A DNA stretch of 64,000 nucleotides, taken from NCBI GenBank assembly GCA_023134145.1, contig JAGLUW010000019.1, forward strand, positions 36,796 to 100,795. The letters run 5' to 3'. The translations under genes and the position numbers were made by a program. Source of the stretch: Sulfuriflexus sp. (GTDB lineage: Bacteria > Pseudomonadota > Gammaproteobacteria > AKS1). The stretch's first letter is position 1, and the number at the start of each line of letters is the position of its first letter. Below, one piece after another: positions 35,794 through 46,234 of this stretch. Under the pieces are notes generated by a model. It did no database searches, was not told the DNA's origin, and saw nothing but the letters and a program-made list of their open reading frames with translations.

Positions 35794-36561
35794 ATGGCTG
35801 TCACAATAAAAACGACTGAAGAAATAGAAAAAATGCGCATCGCAGGCCGCTTGGCTGGCGATGTTTTAGAGATGATCCGTCCTCACGTTGAAGTGGGCAT
35901 TACCACCGATGAATTAGACCAAATTTGCCATGATTACATCGTTAATGAGCAACAGGCCATCCCCGCCCCGCTTAATTATCGTGGTTTTCCGAAATCCATC
36001 TGTACCTCGGTCAATCATCAGGTTTGCCACGGCATCCCTGCCGATAAGATGCTAAAAAAAGGCGACATCATTAACATTGATATCACTGTCATCAAAGATA
36101 AGTACCACGGTGACACCAGCAAGATGTTCATGGTCGGTAAACCCAGCGTTCAGGCAGAGCGAATCTGTCGAATTAGTTACGAATGCATGCGCATGGGCAT
36201 TGAAATGGTTAAACCGGGCGTCCAACTTGGTGACATCGGCCATACCATTCAGCAACATGCAGAAAAGAATCACTGTTCCATTGTTCGCGAATACTGTGGT
36301 CACGGTATCGGCATCAATTTTCATGAAGACCCACAAGTGCTTCACTATGGGGAAGCCGGTACTGGCTTGGTACTCGAACCGGGCATGATCTTTACCATTG
36401 AACCGATGGTCAATATCGGTAAGCGTGGCGTAAAGGTACTTCCTGATGACTGGACCGTGGTGACGAAAGATCGCAGTCTCTCGGCACAATGGGAACATAC
36501 TATTTTAGTCACTGAAGATGGATTTGACGTACTAACTCAACGCCCAGGCGACGACATCTAA
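35794..36561 (+). CDS. map: methionine aminopeptidase type I
   Basis: 255 residues. CGHGIGINFHEDPQVLHYG and FTIEPMVNIGKRGVK contain the His and Glu metal ligands; DITVIKDKYHGDTSKMF the two Asp ligands. It removes initiator methionine. Divergent from rpsB, followed after four bases by glnD, a common map-glnD pairing beside rpsB. Confidence 0.98.
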   Translation: MAVTIKTTEEIEKMRIAGRLAGDVLEMIRPHVEVGITTDELDQICHDYIVNEQQAIPAPLNYRGFPKSICTSVNHQVCHGIPADKMLKKGDIINIDITVIKDKYHGDTSKMFMVGKPSVQAERICRISYECMRMGIEMVKPGVQLGDIGHTIQQHAEKNHCSIVREYCGHGIGINFHEDPQVLHYGEAGTGLVLEPGMIFTIEPMVNIGKRGVKVLPDDWTVVTKDRSLSAQWEHTILVTEDGFDVLTQRPGDDI

Positions 36562-36565
36562 ACTT

Positions 36566-39229
36566 ATGAATAATATTTCTCTGGGCGATGCCCATGTTGA
36601 TACCTCTAAATTAAATTTAGAGGGAATGACGCCCCTTGAAAGAATTCAAAACTACAAGGAATGTCTCAAGCAATCTGAGCAACAATTATTAGACGCCTTC
36701 AGCAATAAAGTTGATGCTCACATACTTGTTCAATATCGCGCAAAAACCATTGATATTATTTTGCAACATGCTTGGAATTTTTTTCTCGGCGCTGCAACTG
36801 ACGATGACACCCCATCACTGATTGCCGTTGGTGGTTATGGTCGTTCAGAGCTGCACCCGAGTTCTGATATTGATCTTATGTTATTGCTGCCCAGCAAAGA
36901 TGACAGCCAATGGCATGATGCTATTACGCAATTTTTAACTTTCCTCTGGGACATTGGCCTTGAAGTTGGTCATAGCGTAAGAACCATTGCTGATTGCATT
37001 GAACAAGCAACAGCAGACATCACCATTGCCACCAACCTAATGGAAGCCCGTCTACTTCATGGCTCACAATCAATGTTTGAGCAAATGCATGAAAAAACCG
37101 GGCCGAAACATATTTGGCCAAGTGTCGATTTCTTCTCCGCTAAATGGAAAGAACAAATAGGTCGTCATAATAAATTTGATGATACCGCCTACAAACTTGA
37201 ACCCAACATTAAAGAGGGCCCCGGTGGCCTACGTGACATTCAAATGATCGGCTGGGTTGCCAAACGTCACTTCGGTGCGGAAACATTAAAAGATTTAATT
37301 TCCAAGGGATTTCTTAGCGAAGAAGAATGTGATTTATTACTAGAGTATCAAAATTTCCTTTGGCAAGTACGTATTGCCCTGCACTTCCTAACCTCACGCC
37401 GTGAAGACAGATTATTGTTCGATTACCAACGCGACTTGGCGATGCAATTTGATTATGCCGATGATGGGCAACAGCTTGGCGTCGAAAAATTCATGAAGCA
37501 ATATTATCGAACGGTTGGCGAACTAAGTCGACTAAATGAAATGTTGCTGCAATTATTTCAAGAAGAGATTCTTTATAAACACGAGTCGGAAGAACCGACT
37601 GTTATTAATGAGCATTTTCAATCTCGAAAAGGCTTCATCGAAATAATAAATGCAAATATATTTGAAACACAACCATCGGTATTACTGGAAATATTTCTAG
37701 TTTTAGAGCAACACCCGGAACTCAAGGGTGTTCGCGCTGAAACAATTCGCTTAATACGCAGCAATCGATATCGTATTAATGACGAGTTCCGTAACAACGA
37801 AAAATGCCGAAGAATATTTATGGAGATCATTCGTCAACCGCAAGGTATTACCCATGAATTCAGACGCATGCATCGCTATGGCATACTCGGCGCCTACATA
37901 CCTGCATTTGAAGCTGTAACAGGCCAAATGCAATATGATCTATTTCATATCTACACCGTTGATGAACATACTTTGTTTGTGGTGCGGAATTTACGCCGCT
38001 TAACCGTAAAAGAATTCAGTCATGAACTCCCTTACTGCAGCAAGGTTATCCATGAAATAGAAAAACCCGAAGTACTCTATCTGGCGGGACTATTTCACGA
38101 TATTGCAAAAGGTCGTGGCGGTGACCATTCTGAACTTGGTGCCGATGATGCCTTTAGATTCTGCCAACATCATTATATGAGCAATTATGATTCAAGCATC
38201 GTCTCCTGGCTTGTGCGTCAACACCTTATTATGTCGCGCATATCACAACGTGAAGATATCAATGATCCTGACGTTATTAATAACTTTGCCGAGTTAGTTG
38301 GCAACAAAGAACGTCTCGACATGCTCTACCTGCTTACTGTCGCAGATATGCGTGCAACCAGCACAACCGTGTGGAACTCATGGAAAGGAACCTTGCTTGA
38401 GAATCTCTATAAATTCACATTAAGAGCACTACGCAAACGACTTAACAGTATCGACAACACTGAACTAGCTGCAGATATTCAGCGCAAGGCTCGACAAAAA
38501 CTAACCGAGAAAAATATTGACCTTGCTCAAGTAGAAAAACTTTGGGATACATTAAGTGAAGAATATTTTCTGCGTTACCGAATAAATGAAATTGTTAGCC
38601 ATGCAGAAGTCATTATTCCCCTGGAAGAACAAGAATTACCATTGGTGATTATCCGTGATGCACTGGAACAAGGGGGTACCGAAGTATTTGTTCACGCCAA
38701 GATTAATCACGATATTTTTGCACTAGTGACCTCTGTACTTGATCAACGTGGATTAAATATCGCCGATGCACGCGTAATTCGCTCATCGCAAGGTTACAGC
38801 TTTGATTCCTATATTATCTTTGACCAAGATGGTGAACGTATTGAGTCGCAAGAATCACAAATAGAAATTGCCAACTCAATTCGTGAACAGTTGCGCAGCA
38901 ATGATGACATATACAAAATCAGCCGCATGCCGCCAAGACAACTACGACATTTCACAATGAATACTGATGTGCAATTTGAAAATGATTCCAAAAATCACTA
39001 CACCATTATGGAAGTTGTTACCGCGGATAGAGCAGGCCTTCTCGCCAGCATTGGTAGAACGTTAAACGAAAACAATCTACAACTTCACAATGCCCGCATT
39101 AGTACATTTGGCGCACGTGCTGAGGATTTGTTTTATATCACTGACGCAGATGGTAATTTACTTGATGTGATGAAAAAAGAAGTTCTTCGCAATGCTGTTA
39201 TTAGCATGCTAGATAATTCTTCAGATTAA
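36566..39229 (+). CDS. glnD: bifunctional [PII] uridylyltransferase/uridylyl-removing enzyme GlnD
   Basis: 887 residues. The nucleotidyltransferase motif GGYGRSELHPSSDIDLML lies at 89-106, the HD hydrolase motif LAGLFHDIAKGRGGDHSELG near 510, and two ACT domains occupy the last ~180 residues. It senses glutamine and modifies PII to control nitrogen assimilation. Four bases after map, so likely co-transcribed. Confidence 0.97.
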   Translation: MNNISLGDAHVDTSKLNLEGMTPLERIQNYKECLKQSEQQLLDAFSNKVDAHILVQYRAKTIDIILQHAWNFFLGAATDDDTPSLIAVGGYGRSELHPSSDIDLMLLLPSKDDSQWHDAITQFLTFLWDIGLEVGHSVRTIADCIEQATADITIATNLMEARLLHGSQSMFEQMHEKTGPKHIWPSVDFFSAKWKEQIGRHNKFDDTAYKLEPNIKEGPGGLRDIQMIGWVAKRHFGAETLKDLISKGFLSEEECDLLLEYQNFLWQVRIALHFLTSRREDRLLFDYQRDLAMQFDYADDGQQLGVEKFMKQYYRTVGELSRLNEMLLQLFQEEILYKHESEEPTVINEHFQSRKGFIEIINANIFETQPSVLLEIFLVLEQHPELKGVRAETIRLIRSNRYRINDEFRNNEKCRRIFMEIIRQPQGITHEFRRMHRYGILGAYIPAFEAVTGQMQYDLFHIYTVDEHTLFVVRNLRRLTVKEFSHELPYCSKVIHEIEKPEVLYLAGLFHDIAKGRGGDHSELGADDAFRFCQHHYMSNYDSSIVSWLVRQHLIMSRISQREDINDPDVINNFAELVGNKERLDMLYLLTVADMRATSTTVWNSWKGTLLENLYKFTLRALRKRLNSIDNTELAADIQRKARQKLTEKNIDLAQVEKLWDTLSEEYFLRYRINEIVSHAEVIIPLEEQELPLVIIRDALEQGGTEVFVHAKINHDIFALVTSVLDQRGLNIADARVIRSSQGYSFDSYIIFDQDGERIESQESQIEIANSIREQLRSNDDIYKISRMPPRQLRHFTMNTDVQFENDSKNHYTIMEVVTADRAGLLASIGRTLNENNLQLHNARISTFGARAEDLFYITDADGNLLDVMKKEVLRNAVISMLDNSSD

Positions 39230-39236
39230 ATGTATT

Positions 39237-40133
39237 TCAGGAGCTAATTGCCAAACTCAACAAGCGTTGCCGAAGCTTTTCACCTAGTCCATATTGGGTG
39301 CAAAAACGATTAATACGCATTGCAGTTGGTGGAGTATAAGCCAGGCTGCGAACCCCCGCTTTCACTGGTGCGTCACATACAATGGTTGCTAGTTGCTGTG
39401 AAATAAGCGCTAGTTGCTGATGCTCTTTGAGTAAATCATATATTCTCTGCGCACCACGAATCTTGCTTGCCTTTATTTTATTTAAATTTTTATAGATTAA
39501 CCTTAGTGAACCGTGTTTTTCTAATAAAACAATCGCAGTTTTTCTTCCTATCCCTGGCACGCCAGGAATATTATCAATGCTATCTCCCGCCATCGCTAAA
39601 AAGTCAATCATCTGTTCTGGCTTAACACCAAATACTTTTTTACAACTTGCATAAGAATGCCTTTCATCTTTAGCGTAATTCCAAAAGGTATCGCCTTTTT
39701 TCACCAGCTGTGACAAATCTTTATCCGTCGTGATGAAAATATTTTTGAAATCATTCTTACGCATACGTGTAGCTAACGTACCGATCAAATCATCTGCTTC
39801 ATAGCGCTTACTTGAAAAAGAACTGATACCAAGCACCTTGGTTAATTTTCGACACAATTCAAATTGATATTTCAGATCATCCGGCGCACTTTCTCTGTTG
39901 GCTTTATAGTCTGGATAAATTTTATTACGAAAGCTTGAATTCAAACTTGCATCAAATGCCGCGACAATATGCGATGGATTAGTTTTTTCGAGCAACTGGC
40001 ATAAAAAATACGCGTAACCATAAACTGCATTGACAGGATTACCCTCATTATCAAGAATTGAATCAGGTAATGAGAACCATGCCCGAAAGATATAAATACT
40101 CGCATCAATGAGGTAAAGTTTGCGCTGACTCAA
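39237..40133 (-). CDS. 5'-3' exonuclease / flap-endonuclease-like protein (Pol I N-domain family)
   Basis: 298 residues matching the 5' nuclease domain of Pol I and Xni/ExoIX. YLIDASIYIFRAW at the start, AFDASLNSSFRNKIYPDYKA, the metal-binding YEADDLIGTLA and TTDKDLSQLV, and the helix-3-turn-helix GDSIDNIPGVPGIGRKTA. No polymerase domain follows, so it is a stand-alone nuclease; it retains the YEADDLIG acidic cluster that E. coli Xni lacks in part. Convergent with glnD; overlaps the upstream gene by four bases. Confidence 0.85.
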   Translation of the reverse strand: MSQRKLYLIDASIYIFRAWFSLPDSILDNEGNPVNAVYGYAYFLCQLLEKTNPSHIVAAFDASLNSSFRNKIYPDYKANRESAPDDLKYQFELCRKLTKVLGISSFSSKRYEADDLIGTLATRMRKNDFKNIFITTDKDLSQLVKKGDTFWNYAKDERHSYASCKKVFGVKPEQMIDFLAMAGDSIDNIPGVPGIGRKTAIVLLEKHGSLRLIYKNLNKIKASKIRGAQRIYDLLKEHQQLALISQQLATIVCDAPVKAGVRSLAYTPPTAMRINRFCTQYGLGEKLRQRLLSLAISS

Positions 40134-40474
40134 TCTGGGAAACTCATATTATTGATAATCGACTGTTTTAATTCCATGTCATGGTAGGCATGTTGCTCTG
40201 AGCAGGACAGTAAATATTGTTGCCACTGCGCCCATTGCATGGATTGTTCCGTATCACCGCAGTTCAAAAGACGCACAATCACATCCCCTACCTTCCATGG
40301 GCCTTCGCCTTTTATTTCGCCTTTAAGAATATATGCCGCTGGTAATTCTGATTCTAGCCAAAAGGGTTCCGCATAAACCATTCCCACTGGATGTTTAAAT
40401 TTATCCGCGACTAAATGTTGTTCACCATCAGGGTAACGAACCAGCAACGGCGCTGTCAGTGTAAAGATATCGAC
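40130..40474 (-). CDS. hypothetical protein
   Basis: 114 residues from the ATG at 40474; a TTG at 40534 would lengthen it by 20. A soluble acidic protein with PLLVRYPDGEQHLVADKF and several Trp/Gln near the C-terminus (QWAQWQQYLL). No family recognised. The stop overlaps the nuclease start by four bases, so the two are coupled. Confidence 0.6.
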   Translation of the reverse strand, partial: VDIFTLTAPLLVRYPDGEQHLVADKFKHPVGMVYAEPFWLESELPAAYILKGEIKGEGPWKVGDVIVRLLNCGDTEQSMQWAQWQQYLLSCSEQHAYHDMELKQSIINNMSFPD

Positions 40475-40627
40475 CATATCGCTTATAATAACCGAGTTAG
40501 AAAATCCGAGTGATGTCTTGCTATTATCACTCAAAATACAAAATATTAAGTGTATATGTAAATATTTTATTATTTCGGAGCAAAACTAACAATTTTCTCC
40601 TAGCAAACAAGCCTACTAGCAGGCAAC

Positions 40628-43600
40628 ATGCTAAAATGTATCCGTTTATCATCTCAAACAGCTAAAATTATGTCTCAGTCTGCTCGAATTCGCGAAATAC
40701 CCTACAATTACACGTCGTTTTCCGACCGTGAAATTGTTATCCGCTTCCTCGGGGAAGAGGCATGGCTGACTCTGGAGCAGCTACGAGGTGAACGCGTTAC
40801 CGGACGCTCGGCACGTATGCTTTTTGAGATTCTCGGTGATATGTGGGTTATTAGCCGAAATCCTTTCATTCAAGATGATTTGCTGGAAATGCCGAAACGT
40901 CGTGGCTCGTTAACACATGCCCTACGCCACCGTTTAGATCAGGTTATCGCTCGTGCCGATAACAACCCATTGGCGCTTCAGCTAACCAAGCAAACACGTA
41001 TCGCCATTAATGACTTTGAAGATTGGTTTGACCAACAAAAATCGACTCGTGAGATCGTTCGCAAGCAATTAAGTCGTGTAACCCGCGCCGATAATATTGA
41101 TTTCTCAGGCCTTGCCCGCGTATCGCATGCCACTGACGCAAGTGATTGGCGTGTTGAGTACCCTCTTGTTGTTATCTACCCCGATACCGAACAAGAAGTC
41201 ATTGAAGTGGTTCAAACCTGTATCGATTGCGATCTCACTATTATTCCTCGTGGTGGCGGCACAGGTTATACCGGCGGTGCTGTTCCTCTGTCTAAGAACA
41301 CGGCCATTATTAATACCGAAAAACTTGATGCCATTGGTAAAATCCAGAAGCGTCAGCTCGATGGTGTAGAACAGGCAGTGCCAACGATTCGCTCTGAATG
41401 TGGCGTGGTAACGCGACGCATTACCGAACATGCCGAAGCGCAGAAATATGCCTTTGCGGTTGATCCAACATCACAAGATGCATCAACCATTGGTGGCAAT
41501 ATCGCCATGAATGCTGGCGGTAAAAAAGCGGTTGCCTGGGGTACGACTCTCGATAACCTTGTTTCATGGAAAATGATAACGCCAAATGCGACTTGGCTTA
41601 AAATTGAAAGACTAAATCACAACCTCGGCAAGATTCATGAACAAGAACTGGTGAGCTTTCGGATTGATGAATACGAAAAAGATGGCCGCACACCGATTGG
41701 TGAATCACGCACCCTTGAAATACCCGGCGATATATTCCGCTTAAAAGGACTTGGCAAAGACGTCACCAATAAAACCCTCAACGGTTTGCCTGGTATCCAA
41801 AAAGAAGGTTGTGACGGTCTCATTACATCAGCGCATTTTATTCTGCATGAGAAACCTGAATTTATACGCACAGTTTGTTTAGAATTTTTTAACCCTGACG
41901 TTCAACTCGCTGTGCCAGCCATTGTCGAAACAAAAGATTATCTCGATAACTGTTCTGACATCCTTTTAATGGGTATGGAACATCTTGATGAACGTTATAT
42001 CAAAGCCGTTAAATATAGCACCAAGGCACCACGTGCCGACCTACCTAAGATGGTATTGCTTATAGACGTTGCTGGCGACAATGAAGACACCGTTGCAAGT
42101 GCCGCATCACATATTGTAAAAATGGCCAATGCTCGCGACGCGGAAGGTTTTGTTGCAGTGAGTGCCGATGCACGAAAACGTTTTTGGTTAGACCGCGCAA
42201 GAACAGCTGCGATCGCTGCGCATACCAATGCCTTCAAAATAAATGAAGACGTTGTAATCCCACTCGACAAACTTGCCGACTACAATGAACAAATTGAACG
42301 TATTAATATAGAGTTATCGACTAACAATAAATTAAAAATGATCGATGCGCTAATTACTTACCTTGAAAGCGATCAATTAACTATCGATTCCACCAGTGAT
42401 TTCTCTGATAACGAAGAAAGTGCGTCTATCCTTAATGCAAAGAAAGATGCCGCCCTTGAGCATTTGCATGCTGCACAAGATAAGTGGAAGAAAATTCTTA
42501 AATATTTAGATGATCCTGCTATCAAATTCATTGAACTTGTTTCACCACTTGATTCAAGCGATCTGGAATCAACTTGGAGCATCTTTAACTTATTACAACG
42601 ACGCACTTTACGAATTTCATTTCGAGATGTCGTTGAAAAACCATTGAAAGATATTTATGCAGGGCAAGCTTTACTCGCCGTTCGCGACAGTATCGATAAA
42701 ATACATTCAAAATTACGTGATAGCCGTTTATTTGTTGCCACCCATATGCATGCGGGTGACGGCAATGTGCACACCAACATCCCCGTCAATTCAAATGACT
42801 ATGAAATGATGCATGAGGCCGACCGCGTTGTTGAACGCATCATGAATATCGCAACGGATCTTGGTGGCGTTATATCAGGTGAGCACGGCATTGGCATTAC
42901 TAAACTACAATTCCTTGGTAAACCGGCAATCCAAGAATTTACTGATTACAAAGCTAAAGTAGATCCAAATAATTATTTCAATGGTGGTAAATTATTAGAA
43001 GGTGCCGGACTAGAAAATGCCTACACACCTTCCTTACGTTTATTACAACAAGAAGCCATCATATTAGAGGCCAGTGAACTCGGCGATCTCAATGCTGCGA
43101 TAAAAGATTGTTTACGTTGCGGGAAATGTAAACCGGTTTGTACAACTCATGTGCCACGTGCCAACTTACTTTACTCACCAAGAAATAAGATCCTAGCGAC
43201 AGGCCTAATTATCGAAGCCTTTCTTTATGAAGAACAAACGCGACGCGGCTTGTCTGTTCGACATTTTGATGAAATGAATGATATTGCTGACCATTGTACT
43301 ATCTGTCATAAGTGTGAGGCTCCCTGCCCTGTCGATATTGATTTTGGTGATGTTTCTATCAAGATGCGTGCGATTCTAAAGGCACATGGAAAAAAACGTA
43401 GCAATATAGCAACGCGCATGTCGATGGCTTATTTGAATACGACAGATCCAGCGACAATTAAGTTTCTTTATTTAGGTTTGATTCGCGCAGGTTACGCCGC
43501 GCAACGTTATGCATCCAAGCTACTACGAAAACTTGTGCCGTTTAAAATCCCGACACAACCACAAAGCACGAATAAGCGTGTCTCTATGCGCGTTGAATTT

Positions 43601-44515
43601 ACGCACCTTATTAGTAAACCACTGCCCGCAACACTACCGAAAAAAACCATGCGCGCCATTCTTTCGCTAGAAGATAATAAAATCGTTCCGATCCTTCGTA
43701 ATCCTAATAAAATGACCGAAGCATCTGAAAGCGTTTTCTATTTCCCTGGCTGTGGTTCAGAACGACTGTTTAGTCAAATAAGTTTAGCCACACTGGCAAT
43801 GCTTTATGACCTCGGAACACAAACCGTATTACCACCTGGTTACCTCTGTTGTGGTTACCCACAAAATGCCAGCGGTGATCTTGCAACAGGTAATAAAATA
43901 TCGACTGATAACCAAGTCCTATTCCACCGCATCGCGAATACGCTTAACTATCTCGACATCAAGACGGTCATTGTTTCCTGTGGCACATGTATGGATCAAT
44001 TATTGAAATATCAGTTCAATAAGATTTTCCCAGGATGTCGTTTACTCGACATCCATGAATACCTGCTTGAAAAGAATTTGAGCATTCATGATACCGGTAC
44101 GAAGTATTTGTATCATGAGCCATGCCATACGCCGATGAAAACACATGATTCCATTGCCGTTGCAAATAAACTACTAAGTTCGGATGTAAAAATAACCGAT
44201 CGCTGTTGTGGCGAGTCCGGTACCTTTGCGATTGCACGTCCCGACATATCTTCTCAAGTTCGTTATCGTAAAGAAGCCGAGCTGCATAAAGATATTGAAA
44301 TTATCTCGGGCGAAAAGAAGGCTAAAAACGGTAATGTCAAATTACTAACTAGCTGTCCTGCTTGCCAACAAGGTTTGTCTCGCTACACCGATGATACCGG
44401 TCTTGAGGTTGATTACATTATTGTTGAAATGATTAGTCATTTGCAGGGTAAGGATTGGCAGAATGACTTTATTAAGTCGGTAGAAAATGGTGGTATAGAG
44501 CGCGTACTGCTTTAA
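40628..44515 (+). CDS. FAD/FMN-dependent dehydrogenase fused to 4Fe-4S and CCG domains (DUF3683 family)
   Basis: 1295 residues. In order: a DUF3683 N-terminal region (REIPYNYTSFSDREIVIRFL), FAD_binding_4 (RGGGTGYTGGAVPLS near 210), a C-terminal FAD-oxidase domain (HMHAGDGNVHTNIP; VISGEHGIGITK near 755), two 4Fe-4S motifs (CLRCGKCKPVC and CTICHKCEAPCP), then two LldE/GlpC-type CCG domains (YFPGCGSERLF ... CCGYPQ; YHEPCHT ... CCGESGTF). It resembles a D-lactate/2-hydroxyacid dehydrogenase feeding electrons to the quinone pool. An ATG at 40670 is an alternative start. Its substrate cannot be read. Confidence 0.85.
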   Translation: MLKCIRLSSQTAKIMSQSARIREIPYNYTSFSDREIVIRFLGEEAWLTLEQLRGERVTGRSARMLFEILGDMWVISRNPFIQDDLLEMPKRRGSLTHALRHRLDQVIARADNNPLALQLTKQTRIAINDFEDWFDQQKSTREIVRKQLSRVTRADNIDFSGLARVSHATDASDWRVEYPLVVIYPDTEQEVIEVVQTCIDCDLTIIPRGGGTGYTGGAVPLSKNTAIINTEKLDAIGKIQKRQLDGVEQAVPTIRSECGVVTRRITEHAEAQKYAFAVDPTSQDASTIGGNIAMNAGGKKAVAWGTTLDNLVSWKMITPNATWLKIERLNHNLGKIHEQELVSFRIDEYEKDGRTPIGESRTLEIPGDIFRLKGLGKDVTNKTLNGLPGIQKEGCDGLITSAHFILHEKPEFIRTVCLEFFNPDVQLAVPAIVETKDYLDNCSDILLMGMEHLDERYIKAVKYSTKAPRADLPKMVLLIDVAGDNEDTVASAASHIVKMANARDAEGFVAVSADARKRFWLDRARTAAIAAHTNAFKINEDVVIPLDKLADYNEQIERINIELSTNNKLKMIDALITYLESDQLTIDSTSDFSDNEESASILNAKKDAALEHLHAAQDKWKKILKYLDDPAIKFIELVSPLDSSDLESTWSIFNLLQRRTLRISFRDVVEKPLKDIYAGQALLAVRDSIDKIHSKLRDSRLFVATHMHAGDGNVHTNIPVNSNDYEMMHEADRVVERIMNIATDLGGVISGEHGIGITKLQFLGKPAIQEFTDYKAKVDPNNYFNGGKLLEGAGLENAYTPSLRLLQQEAIILEASELGDLNAAIKDCLRCGKCKPVCTTHVPRANLLYSPRNKILATGLIIEAFLYEEQTRRGLSVRHFDEMNDIADHCTICHKCEAPCPVDIDFGDVSIKMRAILKAHGKKRSNIATRMSMAYLNTTDPATIKFLYLGLIRAGYAAQRYASKLLRKLVPFKIPTQPQSTNKRVSMRVEFTHLISKPLPATLPKKTMRAILSLEDNKIVPILRNPNKMTEASESVFYFPGCGSERLFSQISLATLAMLYDLGTQTVLPPGYLCCGYPQNASGDLATGNKISTDNQVLFHRIANTLNYLDIKTVIVSCGTCMDQLLKYQFNKIFPGCRLLDIHEYLLEKNLSIHDTGTKYLYHEPCHTPMKTHDSIAVANKLLSSDVKITDRCCGESGTFAIARPDISSQVRYRKEAELHKDIEIISGEKKAKNGNVKLLTSCPACQQGLSRYTDDTGLEVDYIIVEMISHLQGKDWQNDFIKSVENGGIERVLL

Positions 44516-44522
44516 CCGCTTA

Positions 44523-45251
44523 TTACTTAGGCAGCACAACCGGTGGGCTTCTGTTTAAATCAATATCTACTTCAACACCATAAACAGAATGCAGTAATGA
44601 TTCAGTTAAGACTTCTGCTGGTGAACCTATTGCTACACACTCACCATCTTTGAGCAAACAAAGTTTATCGCAATAACGTGCCGCAAGGCTGAGATCATGC
44701 AGAGCCACAATCACGCCATGATCCTGCGCCGCATAATTCTTTAACACATCCATCACAGACAATTGAAAATGAATATCAAGGTTCGCAACGGGTTCATCTG
44801 CCAGCAATACCTGTGGTTGCCCTGCCAATACACGCGCTAACCATACACGCGCACGTTCACCGCCAGAAAGATGATCAACTCGTCTATCAGAAAAATCATT
44901 AATATCTGCTAACTTCATTGCATGATCAATTGCATCACCATCTTCATCTCCCCACGGAAGTCGGCCTAGCGTTACAACATCAGCTACTGAAATCGGCCAT
45001 GCGCTACTCACGGTTTGCGGTTGCAAACCAATTAAACGCGCACGTTGTGTGCGAGAAAAACCAATCAAATCTATACCATCTGATTCAATCTTACCGGTAT
45101 ATTTTTCAAGACCCACTAAGGCATGTAGAAAAGTGGATTTACCTGCACCATTAGGTCCAATTAAACCAAGAACTTCACCACGATGAAGTTCAACTGACAA
45201 ACCTTTCACTCTCTCATCAACGGTTAATGATTGTGTTGATATCAAGGCCAT
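44523..45251 (-). CDS. ABC transporter ATP-binding protein, BtuD/FecE type
   Basis: 242 residues from the ATG at 45251 with GAGG upstream, overlapping the permease stop by 10 bases; longer frames run into the permease gene. Walker A GPNGAGKST, signature LSGGERARVWLARVL and Walker B VLLADEPVANLD are complete, and the Q-loop reads LQPQTVSS. It powers import with the adjacent permease and binding protein. Convergent with the FAD oxidoreductase gene, seven bases between stops. Confidence 0.93.
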   Translation of the reverse strand: MALISTQSLTVDERVKGLSVELHRGEVLGLIGPNGAGKSTFLHALVGLEKYTGKIESDGIDLIGFSRTQRARLIGLQPQTVSSAWPISVADVVTLGRLPWGDEDGDAIDHAMKLADINDFSDRRVDHLSGGERARVWLARVLAGQPQVLLADEPVANLDIHFQLSVMDVLKNYAAQDHGVIVALHDLSLAARYCDKLCLLKDGECVAIGSPAEVLTESLLHSVYGVEVDIDLNRSPPVVLPK

Positions 45252-46234
45252 TTTTTCGCCTCTCTGATCACTAACCATATAAACAAGGGTGCGCCTAATA
45301 AAGAGGTTAATACACCGAGTTTTAATTCTTGACCAAACGGTAATAAACGAACAAAGATATCGGCGAGACAAACCAAAATTGCACCGGCAAGTGCTGAGGG
45401 TATTAATAATTGATCAGGGCGATAACCGGTAAAGGGTCGTAACAAATGTGGCACGAGCAAACCAACAAAACCGATATTACCAGCAACAGAAACTGAGGCC
45501 CCCACCAAGATCGCTGTACCTAAAACAACAAGGCGACTACCTCGATTCACCGCCATGCCCATACTCGTTGCAACCTGTTCACCCAAACTCAATGCGGCAA
45601 GTAATGGTCGTTGCGTCCAAATAATAGTACCACCCACCAACAGTGCGGGAACAAGTACAATCAAACTATCAAGACCACGATTAGAAACTGAACCTAATAA
45701 CCAAAACACCAACTCCTGCATCGCATACGGGTTAGGCGCAAAATTTAAAACAACGGCCAATGCAGCACCGGCAATAGTGGAAATGGCCAAGCCTGCTAAT
45801 ATCACCATCGATGGGCGTCCTGTTCCCGATAGACTCAGCATTAATAACAGTGCAACTATCGCGCCCAATAAACCGGCGATGGTAATAGCAAGTGTTCCTG
45901 CACCCGCAAATATTCCAAAATAAAATACGGTTGCCGCACCCAATGCCGCCCCTTGGCTTGCGCCAACCAATCCGGGTTCTGCCAATGGATTACGTAACAA
46001 ACCTTGTAGCGCTGCCCCACTCATTCCTAATGCCGCACCCACTGCCAGTGCCAATAAGGTTCGTGGCAAACGTATCTCACCAATGATTAATGCTTCATTG
46101 CTCGAAATAGAATTAAACCAATCACTCAAACCAGTGAGTACAGAGACAGGAACGGAACCTTGCCCGAGTGATAACCATGTTACCAATACAAGCGTTACTA
46201 ATAGCCACGGGAAAATTTTTATTTTTGTTGCCAT
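45242..46234 (-). CDS. FecCD/BtuC-family ABC transporter permease
   Basis: 330 residues with about nine to ten membrane helices. Family motifs are IRLPRTLLALAVGAALGMSGAALQG, split by LLRNPLAEPGLVGASQGAALGA, and GFVGLLVPHLLRPFTG in the ATPase coupling region. It forms the channel for cobalamin or iron chelates. Overlaps the binding-protein gene by 16 bases and the ATPase gene by 10. Confidence 0.93.
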   Translation of the reverse strand: MATKIKIFPWLLVTLVLVTWLSLGQGSVPVSVLTGLSDWFNSISSNEALIIGEIRLPRTLLALAVGAALGMSGAALQGLLRNPLAEPGLVGASQGAALGAATVFYFGIFAGAGTLAITIAGLLGAIVALLLMLSLSGTGRPSMVILAGLAISTIAGAALAVVLNFAPNPYAMQELVFWLLGSVSNRGLDSLIVLVPALLVGGTIIWTQRPLLAALSLGEQVATSMGMAVNRGSRLVVLGTAILVGASVSVAGNIGFVGLLVPHLLRPFTGYRPDQLLIPSALAGAILVCLADIFVRLLPFGQELKLGVLTSLLGAPLFIWLVIREAKKWP

